From contig NZ_CP125781.1 of the NCBI RefSeq assembly GCF_030053895.1, positions 3,844,001 to 3,908,000 of the forward strand: a DNA stretch of 64,000 nt, read 5' to 3'. This document shows, piece after piece, positions 53,452 to 61,964 of this stretch. Position 1 is the first letter of the stretch, and each line of letters opens with the position of its first letter. The notes under the pieces are model-generated. The model was not told the DNA's origin. It did not search any database and worked only from the letters and a program-made list of their open reading frames with translations. This DNA comes from Trabulsiella odontotermitis. GTDB taxonomy: Bacteria; Pseudomonadota; Gammaproteobacteria; Enterobacterales; Enterobacteriaceae. The position numbers were made by a program, and so were the translations under genes.

Positions 53452-53985
53452 ATGAAATCTAACACCTTTCCGGACGCGATACTGTTTCGCCGGACGCAAA
53501 ACAACGATGTCCCCGCGCTTCCCGCGATTGAACGATCGGCGGGACAGACGTTCTTAACTATTCCGTCACTGGCCTGGCTGGCGCAGGACGATATTGTGAA
53601 CGCGGCGACGCATCACCAGTATGCAGAGCGCGGTCAAAGCTGGGTTGCGGTTCATGATCAACAGCCGATCGGTTTTTTACTGCTGGAGCCGCTGGATGAC
53701 GCGCTGTATATCGCTGAATTCTCACTGCATCAGGCATGGCAGGGAAAAGGTATTGGTCGTCGCTTTCTGCATTTTATTTGCGACCACGCCCGTGAAGCGG
53801 GCTATCCGGCGTTAACGCTGACCACATTTCGCGAAGTGCCGTGGAATGCGCCGTTCTACGCGCAACTGGGTTTTGAAATTGTCGATGATGCCAGGTTGGC
53901 GCCCGGGCTGGCGGCAAAACGTGAAACAGAAACGGCGCATGGCATACCGCGAGAATCGCGATGCGCCATGCGCCGTACGTTGTAA
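53452..53985 (+). CDS. GNAT family N-acetyltransferase
   Basis: 177 residues. Single GNAT domain with acetyl-CoA loop HQAWQGKGIGRRFLHFICDHA and the C-terminal NAPFYAQLGFEIVDD. Substrate unknown. The stop codon lies in a strong hairpin shared with convergent tsr. Confidence 0.85.
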   Translation: MKSNTFPDAILFRRTQNNDVPALPAIERSAGQTFLTIPSLAWLAQDDIVNAATHHQYAERGQSWVAVHDQQPIGFLLLEPLDDALYIAEFSLHQAWQGKGIGRRFLHFICDHAREAGYPALTLTTFREVPWNAPFYAQLGFEIVDDARLAPGLAAKRETETAHGIPRESRCAMRRTL

Positions 53986-54012
53986 CCCCGGCGGGCAAAT
54001 GCTGCCGGGGTT
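53984..54012. terminator. Hairpin between the GNAT gene and tsr
   Basis: AACCCCGGC (53984-53992) pairs exactly with GCCGGGGTT (54004-54012). It separates convergent genes; T-runs are absent, so it may act as a weak bidirectional terminator. Confidence 0.55.
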
Positions 54013-54023
54013 CAGTCAGTCAA

Positions 54024-55682
54024 TCAGAAGGATTCCCAGCTGTCGCCGCTGTCCGTTACGGCCACTTTTTTCAGTTGAGCCGGTGCCGGAAGCGATTTTG
54101 TCGGGGTCGTCTGTTTCGCCTGTTGCTGCTGGATGCGAAACACCGCGACGGCCTGCGTCAGGCGGCTTGCCTGCTCTTCCAGCGCGGCAGCGGCGGCGGC
54201 GGATTCTTCCACCAGCGAGGCGTTCTGCTGCGTCACGCGATCCATCTCGGCCACGGCCAGGCCGACCTGGTCAATGCCACGGCTCTGCTCGTCGGACGCC
54301 GAAGCGATTTCGCCCATGATATCGGTCACGCGGGTCACCGCATTGACGATCTCATCCATGGTTTCACCTGCGCTTTCCACCAGTGTAGAACCAACGTCCA
54401 CACGGCTGACGGAATCTTCAATCAGGCTCTTAATCTCACGCGCCGCCTGGGCACTGCGCTGCGCGAGGTTACGGACTTCACCAGCCACCACCGCAAACCC
54501 GCGGCCCTGTTCGCCAGCGCGTGCCGCTTCCACCGCGGCGTTCAGCGCCAGAATGTTGGTCTGGAAGGCGATGCCGTCGATGACGCTGATGATGTCGGCG
54601 ATTTTCTGCGAGCTGCCAGCGATGTCACGCATGGTCTGCACCACGTTATCCACCACTTTACCGCCTTTCTGCGCCGTTTCGGACGCGCTCAGCGCCAGAT
54701 TGCTGGCCTGACGGGCATTTTCGGCGTTCTGCTTCACGGTCGCCGTCAGTTGTTCCATACTCGCGGCGGTCTCTTCCAGAGACGCGGCTTGCTCTTCCGT
54801 ACGTGAAGAGAGATCGTTGTTACCCATGGAAATTTCACTGGCGCCGCTGTAAATCGCATCCGCGCCGTTACGCACTTCACCGACGGTGCGCACCAGCTCA
54901 CCCTGCATATGACGCAGAGAATCCGCCAGTTGCCCCATTTCGTTAGTGCCTTCCACGTCGATGCGTTTCACCAGATCGCCGCTGGCGATATGACGAATGC
55001 TGCCAATCAGACGGTTCAGCGGGCCAAGCAGTGTTTTATGGATGCCCAGCCAGACCACAACGATCACCGCCATCACGACGATCAGCACGCTAATCAGCAC
55101 CCAGATCGCCTGTGAATAGGAATTGCTGCTATCGCTAACCGCGATTTCATACAGATGATCGTTCTGTGCCAGGTAGTTGACGTACTGTTTCTCAAAGCCG
55201 TCCTGGTAACCTTGCGTCGGCTGATCGAAGAACTCGTTAATTTTGCCTGCACCCAACAGCTGGATCAGCTCCGCCAGCGCGCCGTGGTAAATATCATAAT
55301 TACGTTTGATTTCCAGCGCAGCGGCTTCACTTTGACGCGGGTCACGCGGCAGCGCCTCATATTCAGCCCAACGTTTCTCTGCTTCCACCAGCGATTTCGA
55401 CGCGATCTGCATCAAATCAGCCACGGTCGCACCGCTGCCGATATTGCTCTGATCCATCATGTAACGGATACCCGCGCGGTTCAGCGTGTTACGGGTCTGC
55501 AGCAGTGCCACCCAGCTGGCGTTCAGCGTAGACTGCTGCTGGCGAATGGTCTGCAATACAGTGAAGTTCTCTTTGTCGTGCTTGAGCGCGTTAAAGAACA
55601 ACCCGCCCGACGTCAATTGCAAAAGTCCAAATAACATAAGCACCAGCACGAGACTGGTGACAATCCTGATACGGTTTAACAT
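54024..55682 (-). CDS. tsr: Tsr, serine chemoreceptor
   Basis: 552 residues from ATG at 55682 (MLNRIRIVTSL); an upstream extension of 38 residues runs through the FliA promoter. Periplasmic domain keeps serine-binding R64, N68, R69, R73 and T156. TM2 is near 190-215, then HAMP and a signalling tip with DGIAFQTNILALNAAVEAARAGEQGRGFAVVA. The C-terminal pentapeptide is SWESF, against NWETF in E. coli, but W and F of the CheR/CheB tether are kept. Confidence 0.97.
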   Translation of the reverse strand: MLNRIRIVTSLVLVLMLFGLLQLTSGGLFFNALKHDKENFTVLQTIRQQQSTLNASWVALLQTRNTLNRAGIRYMMDQSNIGSGATVADLMQIASKSLVEAEKRWAEYEALPRDPRQSEAAALEIKRNYDIYHGALAELIQLLGAGKINEFFDQPTQGYQDGFEKQYVNYLAQNDHLYEIAVSDSSNSYSQAIWVLISVLIVVMAVIVVVWLGIHKTLLGPLNRLIGSIRHIASGDLVKRIDVEGTNEMGQLADSLRHMQGELVRTVGEVRNGADAIYSGASEISMGNNDLSSRTEEQAASLEETAASMEQLTATVKQNAENARQASNLALSASETAQKGGKVVDNVVQTMRDIAGSSQKIADIISVIDGIAFQTNILALNAAVEAARAGEQGRGFAVVAGEVRNLAQRSAQAAREIKSLIEDSVSRVDVGSTLVESAGETMDEIVNAVTRVTDIMGEIASASDEQSRGIDQVGLAVAEMDRVTQQNASLVEESAAAAAALEEQASRLTQAVAVFRIQQQQAKQTTPTKSLPAPAQLKKVAVTDSGDSWESF

Positions 55683-55714
55683 GTTTTTCTCTTTCCTTTC
55701 GACAGATGACGGTA

Positions 55715-55741
55715 TTTTCGGCCTGAGAAGGAAAAACTTTA
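55715..55741 (-). promoter_or_regulatory. FliA (sigma-28) promoter of tsr
   Basis: On the minus strand TAAAGTTT-N11-GCCGAAAA, which differs from the consensus TAAAGTTT-N11-GCCGATAA at one position. It lies 33-59 bases before the tsr start. Confidence 0.9.
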
Positions 55742-55781
55742 CGGGTATTCGTGCTGGAAATGCGGGGAAGGAAAAGACAGG

Positions 55782-55812
55782 TCGCCTCTTTCTCATGGCG
55801 AGAGAGAGGCGA
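55782..55812 (-). terminator. Hairpin after the M15 endopeptidase gene
   Basis: On the minus strand a 13-bp stem (TCGCCTCTCTCTC paired with GAGAAAGAGGCGA, positions 55782-55812, one mismatch) is followed by CCTGTCTTTT. It would separate the lysis cassette from tsr. Confidence 0.65.
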
Positions 55813-55821
55813 TCACAGCGG

Positions 55822-56211
55822 TCAGGCAGGGTATTCGTTCCAGGTTAACTGAAAATGTGGGCCATCTTTCAGCGTTTTCCAGTCACCGCCCCATTCGATG
55901 GTGTGACCGAGGCTTTTCGCCGCCTGCTTAAAAGCGTTGGAGATAAGCTCGTAATCGGCGAAATCCCATGAACCCGCTGGTGTGGGGTAAGCGAAAACAT
56001 CAATCGCATGACCGGTCAGATGACGGCTGTTCATCGTCTGGGATTTCCCGGTTCTCACCATCTCTTTCTGTTTTTCTACAGAACGCAGACCTTCGGTAAT
56101 ACCAAAATCAATCAGCGTCAGATCCAGTGCTTTCTGGCAAATAGCCACCAGATCAGGATGCACACCCTGCAGATTTTTCACACTTCGTTCACTAAATTTA
56201 AAGCTTTGCAT
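55822..56211 (-). CDS. M15-family endopeptidase (L-Ala-D-Glu-type endolysin)
   Basis: 129 residues, no signal peptide. M15C zinc signature NSRHLTGHAIDVFAY with H64 and D71, the WGGDW segment with candidate catalytic D110, and the third ligand H119 in DGPHFQL. This is the endolysin type of phage T5 and of the Serratia ChiX and Yersinia Tc-island peptidases; it cuts peptidoglycan stem peptides. As it lacks an export signal it needs a pore, which the holin 15 bases upstream can supply. AGGTTATT serves as ribosome site. Confidence 0.9.
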   Translation of the reverse strand: MQSFKFSERSVKNLQGVHPDLVAICQKALDLTLIDFGITEGLRSVEKQKEMVRTGKSQTMNSRHLTGHAIDVFAYPTPAGSWDFADYELISNAFKQAAKSLGHTIEWGGDWKTLKDGPHFQLTWNEYPA

Positions 56212-56226
56212 AATAACCTCAATAAT

Positions 56227-56610
56227 TCATTTGCGTTTCAGCAGATCAAAAATGGATGTTGTCTTTTCAGGTTTTTCGCAGAAAAAACTCAAAAGACGGA
56301 CGGAAACTACCGAGCCAATTAACGCGCCGATGGTGTCGGGAACATCTACGGTAATTTTTAAAAAATCCTGCAGCAGGACAAATGCCAGCCCGGCAACAAA
56401 ATGGGCAGACAATACGCCAACAATAAAAGACGCGGTAAATAACGCCAGACGTGCTTTGGTATTAAAATCTTTTGCCGTCACCGTAAAAACAATGCTGCCA
56501 GCAAGTGCAGCCATAATAATGTGCGGGCTATGAAAGGTCGTAACCTCAGTCTGTATTACATATTTTTCCACCAGCGATAAAGCTGCCAGCACACTTTCTT
56601 CACTGACCAT
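56227..56610 (-). CDS. Holin-like small membrane protein
   Basis: 127 residues from ATG at 56610, with a strong GAGGTGGTTT ribosome site; a possible earlier start adds four residues. Three hydrophobic segments at about 28-46, 57-83 and 88-110 and a charged C-terminal tail (EKPEKTTSIFDLLKRK) fit a class I holin. No sequence family can be named with certainty. It is cotranscribed with the M15 endopeptidase and has no phage neighbours. Confidence 0.75.
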   Translation of the reverse strand: MVSEESVLAALSLVEKYVIQTEVTTFHSPHIIMAALAGSIVFTVTAKDFNTKARLALFTASFIVGVLSAHFVAGLAFVLLQDFLKITVDVPDTIGALIGSVVSVRLLSFFCEKPEKTTSIFDLLKRK

Positions 56611-56892
56611 AAACCACCTCAAAGAATGAAATAAATTGAAAAGCCCCTCGTGCTTAAGGAAATTCTAAATTGAGTAAGAACACAGATTGAGCAAAAAACA
56701 AACATAGTTAACTCTTTTCGCTTCATTTCCTGAAAGGTTATTTGAAGGCAGGGAATATAAGTTTCTTTTTTTTGCGCAGCATTGGCTAAATCCTGGTGAA
56801 TCAACAGATTTCCACCCACCTATACTCCATCTCATTCACGAACGATTCGTGTAATGCAAGCAACATTCATATATTTAAATCGAGGTATTATC
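56611..56892. other. AT-rich divergent control region of the lysis cassette and toxin-like genes
   Basis: 282 bases between the holin gene and the 360-aa gene. It is more AT-rich than its surroundings. A 6-3-6 palindrome lies at 56837-56851, and TATACT near 56821 could be a -10 box for the right-hand gene. No gene is supported. Confidence 0.5.
56837..56851. promoter_or_regulatory. Palindrome, candidate operator
   Basis: CACGAA-CGA-TTCGTG is a perfect inverted repeat 41 bases before the 360-aa gene. It is a candidate binding site for the LysR-type regulator at the far end of the locus. No experimental parallel is known to me. Confidence 0.4.
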
Positions 56893-57975
56893 ATGACGTG
56901 GAAAAATGTTAGTGGGATTTCTAAATTCCAGATCTGGACTGAGGCTTGTGCGTCAAGCACCGATGGTTCCGACGCGTGGCTGTTTGTAAACGGTCGTCAT
57001 CAGATTAAAGTGACCGTCGGCCTTACTCTTGCACTGTATGATGGCACCACCGAACTTCCGTCTTTGGATGAAGTAAAAAAAGCATTGACGTTGGTCAATA
57101 ACAAAGATGGCGGCAACCTCAAATATCTGGTCGCGGGTAGTGCTGGTTCTTATTGCAAGGTTTACGAACCAAATCATTCATCACTGCAAGCCAATTTAAA
57201 AGCAAATAGCTTTAAGTATATCGTTGAGTACTATTACTCCAGTAATACGTCGAAAAACCCCAATATCGCCAGTGAAGAAATTTCTGTAAAGCTGACATAT
57301 ACTGACCGCGACGGCAAAGTTTTTATCAATGATATGTCTGCTAATGGTGATTATTATCAGAAAGGGTTTGTTAAAGTACATTGCCTTCAAGCAAAGAAAA
57401 ACAAACACAAACTGGTGAAAAACTCATCGCAACCTTATTATAATAACTTCGATTATTGCAGCTGGGAACATGAAGATCCGTATGTCGATGTGTATCGCAT
57501 GACGATTGAAGACACTTACTTCAAAATCCAGGACTTTAGTTTAACGCCCCAGTCATGGCGCAAAAAACAAAAAGGGATCACTTGCCTTGCGCTGGATATG
57601 TATCAGAGCGATGGTGCAAAATGGCAAAATACCACTCAATGTTTCTGTCCAACGCTGGATTATGGCTTGGGCGAAAAATGGTATTCAGTTGATGCCTATG
57701 TTTATGAATGGCCAGATCCAAATAACGCCGCTTATTTCGGCAATTTCCGTATTGAAGGCTATACACAAAAAGCCCATGAGATCGTCTTCTTCTGCACAAC
57801 GATTGATTACAATCAGCGTGATTCTAACCATTGTACTCAGCGTACAGCAGCGCATTTTATCACGCACGATCAGTTTGGCAACGAGACTACGGTTGATGTA
57901 GATATTCAATGGGGCAGCCCGTGCTACCACATGGTCTGGCCAACGCTGGACGGCAATATTCCTCCTTTCGGTTAA
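56893..57975 (+). CDS. Unknown 360-aa beta-rich protein beside an RHS gene
   Basis: 360 residues from ATG at 56893 (MTWKNVSGISKFQIWTEACA), with CGAGGTATTATC ahead; a 13-codon upstream extension covers the palindrome. No signal peptide or TM helix. Rich in aromatic residues, Asn, Asp and short alternating hydrophobic patterns, so mostly beta. About ten cysteines, unusual for a cytosolic protein, hint at a secreted form. I do not recognise a family. It is followed by the RHS gene after 68 bases and a hairpin, so it is likely a partner of it (toxin, adhesin or chaperone). Confidence 0.7.
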   Translation: MTWKNVSGISKFQIWTEACASSTDGSDAWLFVNGRHQIKVTVGLTLALYDGTTELPSLDEVKKALTLVNNKDGGNLKYLVAGSAGSYCKVYEPNHSSLQANLKANSFKYIVEYYYSSNTSKNPNIASEEISVKLTYTDRDGKVFINDMSANGDYYQKGFVKVHCLQAKKNKHKLVKNSSQPYYNNFDYCSWEHEDPYVDVYRMTIEDTYFKIQDFSLTPQSWRKKQKGITCLALDMYQSDGAKWQNTTQCFCPTLDYGLGEKWYSVDAYVYEWPDPNNAAYFGNFRIEGYTQKAHEIVFFCTTIDYNQRDSNHCTQRTAAHFITHDQFGNETTVDVDIQWGSPCYHMVWPTLDGNIPPFG

Positions 57976-57987
57976 TAACCCTTCGGT

Positions 57988-58010
57988 GCAGCCTGAACAT
58001 TTCAGGCTGC
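57988..58010 (+). other. Intergenic hairpin between the 360-aa gene and the RHS gene
   Basis: GCAGCCTGAA (57988-57997) and TTCAGGCTGC (58001-58010) form a perfect 10-bp stem with a 3-base loop. A run of eight T begins 14 bases later (58024-58031). It may reduce transcription into, or processing before, the RHS gene. Confidence 0.6.
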
Positions 58011-58043
58011 AAATAACGCTTTCTTTTTTTTAAGGGTAATATC

Positions 58044-61000
58044 ATGACCCAGTCCTATACTACACAAACACCAAACTTTATTAGCTCCGGTTCTTCGGAT
58101 GTTGATCCACGAACCCGTTTATTTAGCTTTGACTGTACCTTTTCCAGCGTAAAGGCCAACAATGGCATGGGGCCGGAATTTGGTATTACCGTTGGCTACA
58201 ACCCGGCAACCGAAAATAACTACTGGGCGCTGGGTAAAGGCATGGCGTTTAACCTGACGCTGTATGCGAAAAAAACCGGCGATCTGATGCTCAGCTCTGG
58301 TGAGAGTTACAAAGTGAACGACAGCGGCTCTGCCCCTATCATTCAGCAACAGAAGATGAAAACGGTGAATTTTGTCCGCGTCGACAGTAGAAATTACCGC
58401 GTTACCGAGCGCAGCGGTACGGTGACATTTTTGAAAGACATCTTCGGTAATGGGATCTTCTATCCGGAAAAAATCGCTACCCCGCTGGGGCGCGTCATGA
58501 CGTTGAAATGGGGCAACTCAAATATGGGGCCGGTGCTCACCGCTATCGTTGACGATGACAACGTGACCTACTGCAACTTAACCTACGTCTCCGATAAAAC
58601 CACGCTGGTGTTCTACCCCGGCCAGCCGGAAAGCTTCACCATTACACTTGCAATGTTGAATGGCTATCTGAACTCCATCACCCATTCTGAACTGGGCAGC
58701 AGAACACCGTGGACGCTGAAATATCAGGACGTCGGGATGGGCAACGGTCTGCAGACGTTGACGGAAATCACCACACCGACCGGGTTGCGTAAGACCGCAA
58801 CCTATAACTATGGTCAGAAAACCGGTCTGATGCGTTTTCCGCAGGCTGCCGGGCTTCCGCCGCTGCCTGCTGTGACACAGCTTAAGGTGTCTCCTGGTCA
58901 GGGCCAGCCGGATATAGTGACGCAATACTCTGCCACAGAAAACAACAGCGATGCCTCAAACGCATTCCCGAACTACCTCGGTTACGGGTACAAATACGGC
59001 AGCGGCTGGAATAAAGATTCAGATTTCATGTACGGCAGTGTCGACCCGGATTTCACTTATCGCACCTATGTTACGCAGTCGGGTACTGACGGCGGCAACA
59101 GCATCAAAACAACCTACATCTATGACAACTACCATCTGCTGAAGTCAACAGAGACCGTGCAGGGGGCCACGCGCCATCTGGTCGAGATGAAATACTATCT
59201 TGATGATTATCCGCACAAAAACTTTGACGCCCTGCCAACACAGTTCCAGTTCCCGAAACGCCAGAGCGAAAGCTGGAGCGTTAATGGCTCCACTTTTAAA
59301 CAGAATACCGGTTATGAGTACGATACCAATGGCAACCTGACGAAGCAGATCGATCTCTGTGATGATAATGGCAATGTCGCCGCTTACAGTACCGTGACCA
59401 CCAGCGAGTACTACAGCGCTCTTGGCGAAAGCACCAGTAGCGATCAGACCACCGGCTGCCCGGCAGATCCTAACGGTTTTGTTCACTGGATGAAACGCCA
59501 GGTCGTGAAGCCCCCCGTGATTAACGGCTATTCCGTACCAACGCGTACGACACTGTATCGCTATAAATCAGTCGCTACCCGCAGCGGCATGCCGGTCTCG
59601 ACGGCAGTGCTGCCAGCACAGGAGACGCATACAGCGTCCGATGTCGCCTCATCATCTCAAAATCTGCTAACCCGCGTGGTGTCGTATGACGAAAACACCG
59701 GTTCGGCAAACTTTGGCCGCCCGTTGCAGCAGAAAGCGACGATTTTTGATAATAGTGGCAATGGCTACACGCAGTTGCTTGATTACTCATGGGTATGGGA
59801 CACCGCCTCAATTACCGAGACACAAAAACTGACCACCCATGACAACCATACTTCCGTCACATCAGAAAGCCGTTCCCGTTTCACCGATCAACTGCTCAGC
59901 ACTACGGACGAGCTGGGGAATGTGATGAAAATGACCTACGATCGACTCGGTCGTCCGCTGACTCAAACGGCAAATCCGGGAACAGAGTATGAGTCAAAAG
60001 AGACATGGCAATACGAACTGGCACTGTCAGGAAGCAGTGTCACCGCCATTGCCACCACTCACACCGATCCCAAAGGTAATTGCCTGAAAACGATGTATGA
60101 CGGGATGGGCCGACCGTTCCAGCAATGGCGTAACCTGCTGGCCGCCGGAAAACCGACCGACTGGCGTACTGTAGCGCAACTCTTCTGGGATGCCTGGGGC
60201 CGTCAGAAAGAGGTCATCGAAAACGATTTCGCCGATCCGAACAAAACGACCGCCAGCTACAGCGTCACGACTCAGGGACAGTTTGATGACTGGGGGCAGA
60301 ACATTAAGGATAAACTCTCCACCGGTCAGAGCATTTCTGCCGTCTGGGATCCGGTAAAACGTCACAAAATAACTCAGTTGCTCTCATCTGATGGCCGGGT
60401 TCAGTTAGGGGCGGCGCGGGTGGATGTTGACAACCGTAACCTGCCGGTGAAAGAAACCCTGCTGGATAAAAACGGCAACGCTTATGCCGCAACCCAGAAG
60501 GAATATGACGGTCTGGGGCGCGTACGTAAAGAGATCGATCCGCTTAACCGGGTCACCACCTATACGTACGATCCGTTCGATCGCGTCAGCAGTAAAACCC
60601 TGCCGGGTGGTGCGGTACAAGCGTGGACCTTCGCGCCATTCAGTCATGAAGCACTACAGACCACCGTCTCGCTAAATGGTCGCGTCATGGGCTCGCAAAC
60701 CTTTGACGGTCTGGGCCGTAGAACACAGTTCTCCTGCGGTGGCCGTACGGAAAAAGCGACCTATTCTGGCGTGAACACCGTACCGGATACCACAACCAGC
60801 GCGGCAAATCAGCAGCAGCACTACAGCTACATCAAGCAGCTTGGCAACGCGATGAAAACCCTGTCGGGGAGCAAGATCACACAGAACTTCACCTATGAAA
60901 ACAGCACAGGCCGTCTGTTAACCGCCAGCGAAAACGGTAGTCAGCGCAGCAGCTATACCTGGCTGCCATCGGGTGAACTGCAGCAGGAATCGATGAGCAA

Positions 61001-61922
61001 TGAGGGGACATCCCGTCAGGCGGAATACACCTGGTCGTTACAGGGTAAACCGCTGAGTTACACCGATGTCGCCGGGAATACCACCACGATGGTGTATGAC
61101 CAGTTTGGCCGAATGACCTCGATTACCGACCCGCAGGTGAGTGTGCATTTCGAACGCGACACCGCAGGCCGTGTGACGAAACAGACGGTCAAGTCACTGC
61201 ACAGCGCCGATTCGATGACCACCACGTTGACGCTGGATGAGTTTGGCCGCGAAACATCACGCGAGATCGCGCCGAATAGTGGCGACAAAATGACTATTGC
61301 GCAGACGTACTACATCAATAACCAGTTGCAAAGCAGAACGGTTCATCTGGGCGCTAAAACGCTGCGGACGGAAAACTTCTACTATGACGAGCGTAACCGA
61401 CTGGTCAAGCAAACCTGCAGCGGCAGCGAACTCCCGGTAGATGGTTATGAGCAGTTCTATACGCAGCTTGATTTTGTGCTGGATGTCTACAGCAATATCA
61501 CCTCCTGTGTCACGGTGCTGAGCAACGGTAAGAAGGATACCTGCACTTATCACTATAACAATGCTAACGATCCGTGTCAGTTGACCTCCGTCACGCATAC
61601 ACTGACCGGTGTTTACCCGGCAACAGTCTCGCTGGCGTATGACGCGAATGGCCGAATGACCAAAGACGAGGCGGATCGTACGCTCTCCTACGACGAATCA
61701 GGACGTCTGGTGAGCATCAGTGGCAGTGGTGGCAGCAGCACCTACGGTTATGACGCGTTCGATAAGCTGGTGTGGCAAAAGCTTAACAACAACGAAACCC
61801 GTCAACTGTACTACCTCAGCAATCGCCTGATGAACGAAGTGTGCCCGGAGAATAACAAGAATACCCGTTATATTCCTGGCGCATGGGGGACATCAGCGGT
61901 CAGCGATGAAAAACTGAATTAA
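58044..61922 (+). CDS. RHS/YD-repeat protein, Tc-toxin TcC-like, without a C-terminal tip
   Basis: 1292 residues. N-terminal part (about 1-260) like the beginning of RHS/TcC shell proteins, then many YD repeats (YDGLGR, YDPFDR, YDQFGR, YDANGR, YDESGR, YDAFDK). It ends at LYYLSNRLMNEV, TRYIPGAWGTSAVSD, where TcC and Rhs proteins normally continue into the DPxGL core end and a variable toxin. There is no toxin tip in any frame behind it, and a clean terminator follows. No signal peptide. It may be a delivery shell, an insecticidal factor, or a reduced remnant; export could be through the holin/endopeptidase next door. Confidence 0.85.
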   Translation: MTQSYTTQTPNFISSGSSDVDPRTRLFSFDCTFSSVKANNGMGPEFGITVGYNPATENNYWALGKGMAFNLTLYAKKTGDLMLSSGESYKVNDSGSAPIIQQQKMKTVNFVRVDSRNYRVTERSGTVTFLKDIFGNGIFYPEKIATPLGRVMTLKWGNSNMGPVLTAIVDDDNVTYCNLTYVSDKTTLVFYPGQPESFTITLAMLNGYLNSITHSELGSRTPWTLKYQDVGMGNGLQTLTEITTPTGLRKTATYNYGQKTGLMRFPQAAGLPPLPAVTQLKVSPGQGQPDIVTQYSATENNSDASNAFPNYLGYGYKYGSGWNKDSDFMYGSVDPDFTYRTYVTQSGTDGGNSIKTTYIYDNYHLLKSTETVQGATRHLVEMKYYLDDYPHKNFDALPTQFQFPKRQSESWSVNGSTFKQNTGYEYDTNGNLTKQIDLCDDNGNVAAYSTVTTSEYYSALGESTSSDQTTGCPADPNGFVHWMKRQVVKPPVINGYSVPTRTTLYRYKSVATRSGMPVSTAVLPAQETHTASDVASSSQNLLTRVVSYDENTGSANFGRPLQQKATIFDNSGNGYTQLLDYSWVWDTASITETQKLTTHDNHTSVTSESRSRFTDQLLSTTDELGNVMKMTYDRLGRPLTQTANPGTEYESKETWQYELALSGSSVTAIATTHTDPKGNCLKTMYDGMGRPFQQWRNLLAAGKPTDWRTVAQLFWDAWGRQKEVIENDFADPNKTTASYSVTTQGQFDDWGQNIKDKLSTGQSISAVWDPVKRHKITQLLSSDGRVQLGAARVDVDNRNLPVKETLLDKNGNAYAATQKEYDGLGRVRKEIDPLNRVTTYTYDPFDRVSSKTLPGGAVQAWTFAPFSHEALQTTVSLNGRVMGSQTFDGLGRRTQFSCGGRTEKATYSGVNTVPDTTTSAANQQQHYSYIKQLGNAMKTLSGSKITQNFTYENSTGRLLTASENGSQRSSYTWLPSGELQQESMSNEGTSRQAEYTWSLQGKPLSYTDVAGNTTTMVYDQFGRMTSITDPQVSVHFERDTAGRVTKQTVKSLHSADSMTTTLTLDEFGRETSREIAPNSGDKMTIAQTYYINNQLQSRTVHLGAKTLRTENFYYDERNRLVKQTCSGSELPVDGYEQFYTQLDFVLDVYSNITSCVTVLSNGKKDTCTYHYNNANDPCQLTSVTHTLTGVYPATVSLAYDANGRMTKDEADRTLSYDESGRLVSISGSGGSSTYGYDAFDKLVWQKLNNNETRQLYYLSNRLMNEVCPENNKNTRYIPGAWGTSAVSDEKLN

Positions 61923-61935
61923 TGGAATGAACGTA

Positions 61936-61964
61936 GGCTCCGGTTTCGTACCGGGGCCTTTTTT
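61936..61964 (+). terminator. Terminator of the RHS gene
   Basis: GGCTCCGGT (61936-61944) pairs with ACCGGGGCC (61950-61958) with one G-U pair and runs into six T residues. It is 14 bases behind the stop codon. Confidence 0.9.

Noticed and set aside
55683..55796. 38-residue extension of Tsr
   Set aside because: It would run through the FliA promoter and terminator hairpin; Tsr begins at MLxRI.
55822..56610. Prophage remnant (holin + endolysin)
   Set aside because: No integrase, capsid, tail or att repeats are near; the pair sits beside RHS and LysR genes, which fits a lysis-type export locus better.
58044..61922. Complete Tc toxin complex or contact-dependent Rhs toxin
   Set aside because: No TcA/TcB-like protein, no DPxGL core end, no toxin tip and no convincing immunity gene are present.
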